Made by a program: the position numbers and the translations under genes. A stretch of 64,000 nt of DNA, from positions 1-64,000 of the forward strand of contig NZ_JNUP01000031.1 of assembly GCF_000758165.1 (NCBI RefSeq), read 5' to 3'. The DNA comes from Spirochaeta lutea. GTDB taxonomy: Bacteria; Spirochaetota; Spirochaetia; DSM-27196; Salinispiraceae. Shown in pieces: positions 7,767 through 15,840 of this stretch (positions within the stretch are counted from its first letter, which is position 1; each line of letters starts with the position of its first letter). The notes below the pieces were generated by a model. It was given only the letters and a program-made list of their open reading frames with translations. It ran no database searches and was not told where the DNA came from.

Positions 7767-8786
7767 TCACCGGGGGCGGAGTTTTTTTCCTATAGTCAGG
7801 GCGATGATTCCCATGGAACCCAAGCCCATGAGGGTATTAATCCCCGCACTGATCCAGAATGAACCATTCCCGCGAAATCCGAGGTACAGATCCTCGAAGG
7901 TACGGAACATCCAGTAGTTAGGGAAGATGTAAAACAGGGGATGCCAATCCGCCGAAATGAATATCGTAATCATGGGCACCGTTAAATAGAGAAGCATCAC
8001 CACCTTGAGAACCGCCACCGCCTGAATCTGATTCTTAGCCAAGCCTCCGACGATCATCGCTATGGCCAATGGCATTGCCGCCGATGAAACCAGAGCCACC
8101 AAAAACAGCCCCAGGGGCACTTCAAACCCCGCCATAATCAGATGTCCGGCCAGGGCGACCCCGGCCCCGATAATCAGGGCGAGTCCCCCCCGGGCGGTAA
8201 AATACTGCCAGGGCCGCAGGGGAGTAACGGCAAACGCCCGGCTCACCCCCTGCTCCTTCTCATCGATCATCCCGAAGGCAACCGCCAGTCCGCCTATCAA
8301 CACGGCCATCATAACCAGCATAACCGCTGCGTAGGGTCCCAGCAGAGAGGGCTTGCTCGCCTGGGAAACCTGGTACTCGCCCTCAAATCCCCCCCGACTC
8401 ACCACATCTATCACGGACTGAAGGATAACCCGGGAGTTGCCGTCCTCGTTTCCCTCCAGGATTATCTGCCAATCTCCATCGTCCTGCCGGATCAAGCCGC
8501 CCACGTCATCGGTACCCAGCACCCGCTTTTTCACATCCCGGGCATGGGCGAACTCCTCAATTCGGGCGAACTGAGACAGCTCTTCCGCAAAGCCCTGGGC
8601 TTGGGCACGGCCCGGACCATCCTGAGGCACCTCCACTGCCAGGGAGATAACCGCGGTTTCCAAACTTGGCAGGAAGATTTTCACCCCACCGGCCAGGAGG
8701 ATGGGTGCGATAAGCAGGTAGATAATCAGGCTGTCCCGTATAGAATTGGTGGTATCAAATTTCATGAGTGAGAGTATCTTTTTCAT
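7767..8786 (-). CDS. ABC-2 type transporter permease
   Basis: A 339-residue ABC-2 permease. It has an N-terminal helix, a long extracytoplasmic domain (about residues 45-150), then five or six hydrophobic segments including the family pattern MIDEKEQGVSRAFAVTPLRP near 175-195. It would form the membrane channel with the adjacent permease and ATPase for export of a drug, lipid or peptide. ATG 8786 lies one base after the stop of the upstream permease, with GGGGGG upstream. It differs from the other permease enough that the pair is probably a heterodimer. Confidence 0.85.
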   Translation of the reverse strand: MKKILSLMKFDTTNSIRDSLIIYLLIAPILLAGGVKIFLPSLETAVISLAVEVPQDGPGRAQAQGFAEELSQFARIEEFAHARDVKKRVLGTDDVGGLIRQDDGDWQIILEGNEDGNSRVILQSVIDVVSRGGFEGEYQVSQASKPSLLGPYAAVMLVMMAVLIGGLAVAFGMIDEKEQGVSRAFAVTPLRPWQYFTARGGLALIIGAGVALAGHLIMAGFEVPLGLFLVALVSSAAMPLAIAMIVGGLAKNQIQAVAVLKVVMLLYLTVPMITIFISADWHPLFYIFPNYWMFRTFEDLYLGFRGNGSFWISAGINTLMGLGSMGIIALTIGKKLRPR

Positions 8787-8787
8787 C

Positions 8788-9834
8788 TCAGCCCCCCTTC
8801 AATAGTTTTTTTTGCACCGACCAGGCGGCGAATCCGGCTGCTCCAGCGGTCCAGAGCAATCCCCAGAGCAGGGTCTGGGTTATCAGTTCACCGTCCCCCG
8901 AGGGGAACAGGACCTCACGGAGGGCGTATACCAGGTTGTAACTGGGAATCACCTGAATCCACGAGGGATTGAATACCGGGTAGATGTAGCTGAAGAAGGG
9001 CAGCATATTCAGGATCAGCAGGGCCAGGCCAGGGAAAAACCAGTGGCTCAGGTTGCGGAACCACGCAGAGAATCCCAGTCCGAAGAGCGTCATAAACATA
9101 CTTCCATACACAATCAGACCAAGGAGTCCGGGGGCATTAAAATCACCCCCAAACCCGAGGACCACCACACCGAAACCGTATACCAACCCGAGAAGGGTAA
9201 ACACCAAGGCCTTGGACAGGATATAGGGCCATAATCCTCCCGGAGTGACCCGGTAGGCCCGGATGGTGCCTTCTTGTTTTTCCTGAAAGATAAACACCGC
9301 GACCAGGAGGAATCCGAGAATTCCCACCTCAAAGGCGAGGAAAATGGGAACTCCCGAGAGATTCAGGGGTATGGGTTCGCTTTGGGGGCGCAAATAGGTC
9401 ACCGGGCGATTCAGTCCGGAATTATCCGGTTCAGGGCTGTTGAGTCGGGATACTACCACATCCACAGAAGCCTTCAGGAGATTTACCGTCTTCTCGGGAA
9501 CCGGACGGGCAAGCTCGATGTGTACCACCGGATTCTCCAGAGTCCCAGAGACCACCATGCCAATGGCATCGGGATTCTCCGTCAGTACGGCTTCCAGCTG
9601 CTCGGGACTGTCGACTATTGCCTCGGATCGAGCGCCGCTATCCAAAAGGGCGGTCTTCAGGGGCGTGCCGGGCAAGGTATCCAGGATGTACTCCCCCGGG
9701 CCGGATGTTAGCTCAGCGGGTAAAAAGAGAATCATGGCCGCCATCACTACCATGATGACCCCGATGACCAGTATATGCCCATTACGCCAGGCAAGTACGA
9801 GATCCTGTTTTAGCAGGGTGAGAAGGGTTTTCAC
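8788..9834 (-). CDS. ABC-2 type transporter permease
   Basis: A 348-residue ABC-2 permease with an N-terminal helix at about residues 18-38, a large extracytoplasmic loop to about residue 165, and a C-terminal membrane domain containing FQEKQEGTIRAYRVTPGG, the family signature. It starts at GTG 9834, overlapping the TGA of the ATPase gene (GTGA), with GGGGG upstream. Tight overlap supports a three-gene exporter made with the ATPase and the second permease. Confidence 0.85.
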   Translation of the reverse strand: MKTLLTLLKQDLVLAWRNGHILVIGVIMVVMAAMILFLPAELTSGPGEYILDTLPGTPLKTALLDSGARSEAIVDSPEQLEAVLTENPDAIGMVVSGTLENPVVHIELARPVPEKTVNLLKASVDVVVSRLNSPEPDNSGLNRPVTYLRPQSEPIPLNLSGVPIFLAFEVGILGFLLVAVFIFQEKQEGTIRAYRVTPGGLWPYILSKALVFTLLGLVYGFGVVVLGFGGDFNAPGLLGLIVYGSMFMTLFGLGFSAWFRNLSHWFFPGLALLILNMLPFFSYIYPVFNPSWIQVIPSYNLVYALREVLFPSGDGELITQTLLWGLLWTAGAAGFAAWSVQKKLLKGG

Positions 9835-10826
9835 GACAGCCCCCTTCCGGTGAGTTTAATAAAAATCTGCTCCAGGCTCGCCTCCTGGCTATGCATGGTC
9901 TCAATGAGTCCCGAACCCAGAAGTTCAGCCACCCTCCGGGTGTCAGCGGGGTTTTGGGGGAAGAGAACCTCCCGCTGGACGGCTGGGGTGTGGGAGGAGG
10001 GATCCGTGGATGGTTCCCTTCCGCTTCCTTCTGCCTGATCCCCGGATGCCTGATCTCCAGATGCCTGATCTCCAGATGCCTGATCTCCAGATGCCTGATC
10101 CCCGGAGGATTTCGCGGCCCGGGTCGGGTCTTGACGGTATTCTACTACCAGAGATTTTTCCCCGTACTGGAGTTTGAGATTCCTAGGGGCATCCATGGCT
10201 ACAATGGCGCCGTCGTATAGAAACGCTACGGTATCGCAGAGATCGTCGGCGATCTGCATGTTATGGGTAGTCAAAAAAACCGTACACCCTTCATCTCGCT
10301 TATCCCGGATGATCTGTTTTATCCGCTCCGCAGTTGCCGGGTCCAGACCGCTGGTAGGTTCATCCAGGAATAGGATCCTGGGATTATTAACCAGGGCCCG
10401 GGCAAACACCAGACGCTGTTTCATCCCCTTTGAGTAGGCGCTGGTCCGCTTATGGGCTGCATCGGTGAGTCCTACTGCATCCAGGAGAGCCCGGGGGTCG
10501 GCTGTTCCCCCGGAAAACAGTCCTGCGAAGTAGGTTAGGTTTTCAAGGCCCGTCAGTTTTCCATAGAGATTCGGATGTTCGAAGCTCATGCCAATTTGGT
10601 TGTAAAAATCCTGATGTTGTTTTTGAATCGGCGTCCCATCATAGAGCACCTGGCCCTGTTGGATCCGCAGCAATCCGGTCATAAGGGCCTGGGTCGTGCT
10701 TTTACCAGCTCCACTCGGCCCGAGAAACCCGAAAATGGTTCCTTCGGGGATCTGAAAGCTCACATCCTTTACCGAAGCATTGCCCTTCCCCTCATAATCA
10801 TGGGTTAGATTGTGTACAGTAATCAT
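9831..10826 (-). CDS. ABC transporter ATP-binding protein with a repeat-bearing C-terminal extension
   Basis: A 331-residue ATPase of the drug/lipid exporter type. Seen: Walker A GPSGAGKST near residues 36-44, signature YSKGMKQRLVFARAL, Walker B ILFLDEPTSGLD and the switch His in LTTHNMQ. After residue 225 the usual C-terminal region is interrupted by five GDQAS units (10032-10106) and then resumes with a typical EASLEQIFIKLTGR end. ATG 10826 is chosen because GGAGG lies 5-6 nt upstream. It is the first transporter gene after the TetR regulator. Confidence 0.9.
   Translation of the reverse strand: MITVHNLTHDYEGKGNASVKDVSFQIPEGTIFGFLGPSGAGKSTTQALMTGLLRIQQGQVLYDGTPIQKQHQDFYNQIGMSFEHPNLYGKLTGLENLTYFAGLFSGGTADPRALLDAVGLTDAAHKRTSAYSKGMKQRLVFARALVNNPRILFLDEPTSGLDPATAERIKQIIRDKRDEGCTVFLTTHNMQIADDLCDTVAFLYDGAIVAMDAPRNLKLQYGEKSLVVEYRQDPTRAAKSSGDQASGDQASGDQASGDQASGDQAEGSGREPSTDPSSHTPAVQREVLFPQNPADTRRVAELLGSGLIETMHSQEASLEQIFIKLTGRGLS
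10032..10106. repeat. Five 15-bp tandem units encoding GDQAS
   Basis: Units of 15 bp follow one another without gaps; the three central ones are identical (TGCCTGATCTCCAGA) and the outer two share CCCGG in place of TCCAG. They encode Gly-Asp-Gln-Ala-Ser in the ATPase on the minus strand. Copy-number change would not shift the frame. Confidence 0.9.
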
Positions 10827-10897
10827 TCGTTCCTCCGTAAGAATAGGTTGTACCACCCAGGGGCTGATGGTTTGCTCCCGGGCTCAAAGTTCAAGGG

Positions 10898-11581
10898 TTA
10901 TGACTGGCCGGTCACAACCCGGATAATCGATTCATCCACCAGTCCAAGGCTTCCGGGCTCCGCCCCGATGATGCGCTCCACCGCCTGGTTATACATGTTC
11001 AGATGCCGGAGCACACCCGCTACACCCTCGGTATCTTCCGGATCAAGGGGGAGCTGCTTCGCAATGCCTTCTACCAGGCTTGCGCCGATGCGCAGGATGA
11101 ATACTGCGGTTTCCTCGGGGTAATCCACAGACATACTGCCCTGGGCATTTCCCTGATGCAGAATCTCGGCAATGACCGGAGACAGCACCTGGAGGTTATG
11201 TTCCAATAGGCGGTACCGCAGGATGAGGTTTGTATCGCTGTAGAAAACCTGCAACAGGGTCATAACCAGGTCTCGATTCTCGGCTTTATAGGCGTTTGTC
11301 GTGGTAAAGATGGCATTCAGCCGCTCAATAGCACTCAAAGCCGGATCCTGTAAAATGGAGTGGATAGCAACCATTGCTTGGTCGGTAGCCCGGGCGGACA
11401 GCTGATCCAGCAGATCCTCTTTAGTTTTGAAGTAGTGGTAAAACGCTCCCTTAGACACACCTACCGCTTGAATAATGGCTGCCACACTGGTTTGCTCATA
11501 CCCCTGGGTCATAAATAACCCCATGGCGGTATCCAAAAACTCATTCTTTCGCTCGTCGTATTCCTTCACAATGTGAACCAT
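10898..11581 (-). CDS. TetR-family transcriptional regulator
   Basis: A 227-residue TetR protein. The N-terminal helix-turn-helix is typical: TSVAAIIQAVGVSKGAFYHYF at about residues 28-48, followed by KTKEDLLDQLSARA. The C-terminal ligand domain shows no recognisable specificity. ATG 11581 is used, since the more upstream starts would lie inside the operator. It is the first gene of the operon ahead of the ABC exporter. A near-perfect 32-bp palindrome lies between its -10 and start codon, so autorepression and repression of the exporter is the likely regulation. Confidence 0.9.
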   Translation of the reverse strand: MVHIVKEYDERKNEFLDTAMGLFMTQGYEQTSVAAIIQAVGVSKGAFYHYFKTKEDLLDQLSARATDQAMVAIHSILQDPALSAIERLNAIFTTTNAYKAENRDLVMTLLQVFYSDTNLILRYRLLEHNLQVLSPVIAEILHQGNAQGSMSVDYPEETAVFILRIGASLVEGIAKQLPLDPEDTEGVAGVLRHLNMYNQAVERIIGAEPGSLGLVDESIIRVVTGQS

Positions 11582-11596
11582 GGCTTCCTTCCTTAT

Positions 11597-11628
11597 GACC
11601 GACGGTTGGTACATACCGACCGTCGGTC
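11597..11628. promoter_or_regulatory. Probable TetR operator, 32-bp palindrome
   Basis: GACCGACGGT and its complement ACCGTCGGTC flank a 12-bp centre that is itself nearly palindromic. It lies just downstream of the -10 element, between it and the tetR start, an ideal place for autorepression. TetR-family operators often have this ACCGNC-type dyad. Confidence 0.8.
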
Positions 11629-11637
11629 TGTATTCAA

Positions 11638-11666
11638 ATACTACATCCTCACACACACCCTGTCAA
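11638..11666 (-). promoter_or_regulatory. Promoter of the tetR-ABC operon
   Basis: A perfect -35 TTGACA (11661-11666 on the minus strand) and -10 TAGTAT (11638-11643) are separated by 17 nt. The predicted start of transcription falls at the edge of the palindromic operator. Confidence 0.8.
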
Positions 11667-11693
11667 GTTTTTCCTGCAAAAAACCCATCCCCC

Positions 11694-11722
11694 TTGCCCT
11701 CCCAGAGCCCCTAGGATACCCT
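11694..11722 (+). promoter_or_regulatory. Promoter of the XPB helicase gene
   Basis: TTGCCC, 17-nt spacer, TACCCT. The -10 ends 8 nt before ATG 11731 and no Shine-Dalgarno is present, so the message is probably leaderless or nearly so. Confidence 0.5.
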
Positions 11723-11730
11723 ATGAGACA

Positions 11731-13500
11731 ATGTTCAACCCGACCAACAAGCCCCTAATTGTTCAAAGTGATTCTACCGTCCTGCTGGACGTTCATGATC
11801 CCGGTGCAGAAGAAGCCCGGCGAAGCCTCTCCCAATTTGCCGAGCTGGAAAAAAGCCCGGAACATATCCATACCTACCGGATAACCAACCTATCCCTCTG
11901 GAACGCTGCCGCTGCAGGATTCAGCCCTGAGGAACTCCTAGGCAGTCTGCAGGACTTCAGCCGGTTTCCCCTGCCGGACAGCCTCGGCATCTCCATGAAG
12001 GAAACCATGAACCGCTTCGGAGCCCTCCAACTCTTCCCGACCTCGGAGGATAAGGTGTTGTACCTCGGCACAAGGCAGAAGGCCATTTATGCAGAACTGG
12101 AGGCTCATCCGCGGCTTAAAAAACTGCTCATTCCCTATGACCCCCAATCCGCCAGGGGTATCCAGACCGAGCCGGCTGTGCCGCCCCTGGGGTTTCTGGT
12201 GCAGCTGCTTCACCGGGGCACCATTAAACAACAGCTCATCAATCTCGGCTATCCAGTGGAAGATATGGCCCCCCTCAGGGAAGGCAGCCCCCTGGATATC
12301 ACCCTCCAGGACCGCACCCCCAACGGCCAACCCTTTGAAATCCGGGATTACCAGACCCAATCCGTACAGGCCTTCCTGGGAGAAAAACGTCCGGGCACGG
12401 GGTTTGGCACCATCGTACTGCCCTGCGGGGCCGGTAAAACCATCGTAGGGTTAGCCGCCATGGCTGAGCTCGGCCAGGAAACCCTGATTCTCACCACCAA
12501 TTCATCGGCGGTTCATCAATGGATCCGGGAGCTTCGCGAAAAAACCACCCTGGAAGAGGACCAGATTGGGGAATACACCGGGTCAAAAAAACAGATCCGA
12601 CCCGTCACGGTAGCTACCTACCAGATCCTGGTTTGGCGCCCGGATAAAGAATCGGATTTTCCCCATTTCGATCTGCTCCGAAGCCGTAATTGGGGGCTGG
12701 TCATCTACGATGAGGTTCATCTCCTGCCAGCCCCGATGTTCCGGGTTACAGCGGAGCTGCAGGCCCTGCGGCGCCTAGGACTCACTGCCACCCTGGTCCG
12801 GGAGGACGGCCTGGAACGAGAGGTGTTCAGCCTGGTAGGTCCAAAACGCTTTGATATTCCCTGGAAGGATCTTGAGGGCCGCGGCTGGATTGCCCAGGCA
12901 TTCTGTGTGGAATACCGGTGTGACCTTCCCGAAGCCCGCAAAATCCCCTACGCCACCGCAGACCGCCGTCAGAAATACCGGATTGCTTCGGAAAACCCCA
13001 TAAAATACGATATCGCAGAATACCTCATCGCCAAACACCGGGGTGAAAGCATTCTGGTTATCGGTCAATACCTGGATCAGCTCCGCACCATTTCCAAGGA
13101 ACTAGGGGCCCCCCTGCTCACCGGCGAAACACCCCAAACCGAGCGGGATGTGCTGTACAGTAAATTCCGGGAAGGCAGCATCAAGGTACTGGTGGTAAGC
13201 AAGGTTGCGAATTTTGCTATTGATCTCCCGGATGCATCGGTCGCCATCCAGATTTCCGGAAGCTTCGGCAGCCGACAGGAGGAGGCCCAGCGCCTGGGGC
13301 GCATCCTACGACCTAAAAAGCAGCACAGCTTTTTCTACACCATCATCAGCCGCAATACCAGTGAAGAGGAGTTCTCCCTCAATCGCCAAAAATTCCTAAC
13401 CGAGCAGGGATACCGGTATTCCATTGAGATCTGGGATGGAGATCCCCGGACCGATCCCGCCCCCCACACCCGGAGCAGCGGAGAGAAAACCGAGGCGTAA
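11731..13500 (+). CDS. XPB/Ssl2-type DNA helicase
   Basis: A 589-residue superfamily 2 helicase of the bacterial XPB type. The N-terminal 200 residues form the damage-recognition-like region; the first RecA domain has Walker A CGAGKTIVGLA near 231-242, the DEVH box (VIYDEVHLL), and GLTATLVRED containing the XPB RED motif; the second has RQEEAQRLGRILRPKK. XPB proteins unwind or translocate on DNA in repair. The next gene is the family's usual bacterial neighbour, as in mycobacteria. The operon begins with a promoter placed for a leaderless message. Confidence 0.92.
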   Translation: MFNPTNKPLIVQSDSTVLLDVHDPGAEEARRSLSQFAELEKSPEHIHTYRITNLSLWNAAAAGFSPEELLGSLQDFSRFPLPDSLGISMKETMNRFGALQLFPTSEDKVLYLGTRQKAIYAELEAHPRLKKLLIPYDPQSARGIQTEPAVPPLGFLVQLLHRGTIKQQLINLGYPVEDMAPLREGSPLDITLQDRTPNGQPFEIRDYQTQSVQAFLGEKRPGTGFGTIVLPCGAGKTIVGLAAMAELGQETLILTTNSSAVHQWIRELREKTTLEEDQIGEYTGSKKQIRPVTVATYQILVWRPDKESDFPHFDLLRSRNWGLVIYDEVHLLPAPMFRVTAELQALRRLGLTATLVREDGLEREVFSLVGPKRFDIPWKDLEGRGWIAQAFCVEYRCDLPEARKIPYATADRRQKYRIASENPIKYDIAEYLIAKHRGESILVIGQYLDQLRTISKELGAPLLTGETPQTERDVLYSKFREGSIKVLVVSKVANFAIDLPDASVAIQISGSFGSRQEEAQRLGRILRPKKQHSFFYTIISRNTSEEEFSLNRQKFLTEQGYRYSIEIWDGDPRTDPAPHTRSSGEKTEA

Positions 13501-13524
13501 CCCAACCCGTCTCTAGGGCAAACA

Positions 13525-13553
13525 TTGCCACTCAACGGCCCAGAGGATACAAT
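13525..13553 (+). promoter_or_regulatory. Promoter of the helicase partner gene, leaderless type
   Basis: TTGCCA (13525-13530), 17-nt spacer, TACAAT (13548-13553), then 7 nt to ATG 13561. It lies just after the XPB stop codon, so the partner gene may have its own start of transcription. Confidence 0.6.
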
Positions 13554-13560
13554 AGTCCGG

Positions 13561-15678
13561 ATGAACACCATAACTCCGGACAACCAGGATACCCAAGAAT
13601 GGAAAAGCGCGCTCATGAAACTCCCCGACCGGAGTTTCTTTGATATTCTCCGCAACTACCTCGGCCCGGTAAAGACTCCATACAACAAACACACCCTCAT
13701 TACCCGGCTGACCGCCTTCATCACAAAACCGGACATCGTGCAGCGTATCTCATCCCTCATTACCCCGGGAGAAGAGCAAATCCTCAGTGCCCTGGATATT
13801 CTCGCTCCCGTTACCCGGGCCCACCTTCTGGACTTTCTCCAAGATCAGGGTTCCGCTGCATCGCATGTCCAGCTTCTCCGTAACCTTGAAGACCGGTTGC
13901 TGATATTCACCGACAGCGAGGGCTGTCTGGCTCTCAACCCCTACCTTGCTCCCCATCTGCGCTCCCACCATGTTCACCGAAAGCTGCTCATCCCCTCAAG
14001 CCCAAGGCCACCCGAGGACCGCTCCGGGATGCCCATCCCCTGGCTCAATGAGGCCCTGATACTATCGATCCTTCTCATAATCCAGGAAGGTAATCCGGTG
14101 TATAAACAAGACGGCAAGGTACGGAAAAAGTTCCACCAGGATCTGCTGGAGCGCATCACCGTCTTTCTCGGAAGCTCCCAGGATGCGGATCTTGCCGTGG
14201 AGGTCATGCTCCGCCTCGGTCTTATTCGTCGGGACGGCCGCGGTTTGGTGATCAACCGCCGACGCCTCGATTCCTTCGGCTCCCTCACCTCCCAACAGCG
14301 ACACTTCTACCTCTGGGCGGGAGCGCTAACCCAGGAAGAACCCCAGCATGACCCCCAGACCGACCTGCCGGATTATTCGGATTACTTTTTTTTAGGATCC
14401 TTGAACCGCCGGGCGGAGGAACTAGCGTTACTCATTCAAAGCCTTGATCCCGATCAATGGTACAGCACCGCGTCGGTACCACGATTATGGGCCCTTCGCA
14501 TCCAGAACCGTATGGGAACCCACACCTCGGTAAGCGAACTCTCCAAGGCCATCCGGATCCTCACCGCCGTGGGCGTCTTGAATGCCCAGACGTCATCCCA
14601 ATCCCTGGGCATAAACCCGAATATTCTCAATCTCGATTCGGATCATTCCCAACTCATCCGTCCCGGAGGTCTTATTCTTCAGAGTGATTTTACTGCTACC
14701 CTTCAGCCATGGATGCCGCTGAACAAGGTACTCCCCCTCTCTCCCCTCTTCCGGCTTACCAAGGCAGATTACCTGCTCCATTTTAAACTTGACCAGGGAG
14801 GTGCCGAAAGCCTGTTCATGGTGGGATACTCCCACGAAACCCTCATCCAAGCCATTCAGGAACTAACCCAATCACCCATTCCTCAGAATATTCTAGTGAG
14901 TATCGGAGAATGGTATCGACGCTTCTCCGCAGTATCGGCTCAAAAGGGTATTCTGCTCAGGATTGAGCCGGAATACCGGGCTATGCTCTCCGATCCCCAG
15001 GTACAATCCCTGGGAATAATTGAAGTCATCCCCGGGTGTTATTTCCTGCCAGAACCCCTGGATCCCCAATGGCGGCAGACCCTCAATCAGGCAGGCCTAC
15101 CCACCCTTGGACTACCGTCCTTTGAGGATTCCCGGGAACCCGGTCTGCCCCCCTTCCAAACCATCCGAATACCCCGACCGCTCCACCATCTCCAACAAGA
15201 CCTGGAATTGGAACATTCCCCCTCTACCACCCCCACCTCTGAGAACTCCACGCCTACCCCCGAACGTTCCCAGCACATCCAAAAGCTGAAACACCATCTT
15301 GCCTCCATGGAGCTCGGACAGGATACCCGGTTGGAGCTCACCATGAGGATTGAACGGGGATTAATTCTTATTCCTGACCAGTTACGCCCAGAGGTCATCC
15401 GGAAGGAACAAACCGAAGCAGGGGCCTTAGACCACACTGCCAAAATCCGCCTGATAGAGCAGGCTATCCAGCTGAAGGATTACCTGGAGCTCACCTTAAG
15501 CAAGGACTCCGGGCAAACCTACCGGCTGCTTGTTAACCCCCTATCCATAAAGCATCCCCACCAGGACACCATGCTTCTGGGTGAAACCATTCCGGAATAT
15601 AAGGAACTGAGCATAACCGTGAGCAGGATCCAGCACATGCGCCGTATCAGGGGGCCTCTCTTCCCACAACCCTCCTGA
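13561..15678 (+). CDS. XPB-associated protein with Helicase_C_3-like region
   Basis: A 705-residue protein that follows the XPB gene. Its middle part contains QSDFTATL and, after residue about 440, NILVSIGEWYRRFSAV followed by a hydrophobic pair of segments, matching the helicase-associated (Helicase_C_3, PF13625-like) region of proteins encoded beside XPB in actinobacteria. The N-terminal 150 residues are helical and may be a winged-helix array. No ATPase or nuclease motif is visible. A linker rich in Thr, Pro and Ser lies near residues 560-580. ATG 13561 is preferred over TTG 13525, which coincides with the -35. Confidence 0.75.
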   Translation: MNTITPDNQDTQEWKSALMKLPDRSFFDILRNYLGPVKTPYNKHTLITRLTAFITKPDIVQRISSLITPGEEQILSALDILAPVTRAHLLDFLQDQGSAASHVQLLRNLEDRLLIFTDSEGCLALNPYLAPHLRSHHVHRKLLIPSSPRPPEDRSGMPIPWLNEALILSILLIIQEGNPVYKQDGKVRKKFHQDLLERITVFLGSSQDADLAVEVMLRLGLIRRDGRGLVINRRRLDSFGSLTSQQRHFYLWAGALTQEEPQHDPQTDLPDYSDYFFLGSLNRRAEELALLIQSLDPDQWYSTASVPRLWALRIQNRMGTHTSVSELSKAIRILTAVGVLNAQTSSQSLGINPNILNLDSDHSQLIRPGGLILQSDFTATLQPWMPLNKVLPLSPLFRLTKADYLLHFKLDQGGAESLFMVGYSHETLIQAIQELTQSPIPQNILVSIGEWYRRFSAVSAQKGILLRIEPEYRAMLSDPQVQSLGIIEVIPGCYFLPEPLDPQWRQTLNQAGLPTLGLPSFEDSREPGLPPFQTIRIPRPLHHLQQDLELEHSPSTTPTSENSTPTPERSQHIQKLKHHLASMELGQDTRLELTMRIERGLILIPDQLRPEVIRKEQTEAGALDHTAKIRLIEQAIQLKDYLELTLSKDSGQTYRLLVNPLSIKHPHQDTMLLGETIPEYKELSITVSRIQHMRRIRGPLFPQPS

Positions 15679-15754
15679 TTCTCCGGGGTATCCCGAAACC
15701 TCCCGAAGACAGATGTCGCGGAGGTAGGCTCCTGGGATTCCTGAGGGATTCCTG

Positions 15755-15832
15755 AAGCGCGCACCCGACCCGTGGGTGGACTTATAGATTGCTCCCCTTT
15801 ATCTGGTGCTGTTTACAACCTTTTGCGCACCA
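15755..15832 (+). repeat. Truncated copy of the 105-bp repeat, right end only
   Basis: The right terminus TTACAACCTTTTGCGCAC and the preceding body (TAGATTGCTC, ATCTGGTG) match the copy at 47652-47756. The left terminal repeat is absent. It lies between the convergent ends of the helicase partner and aroDE. Confidence 0.65.
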
Positions 15833-15840
15833 TGGTCCGG

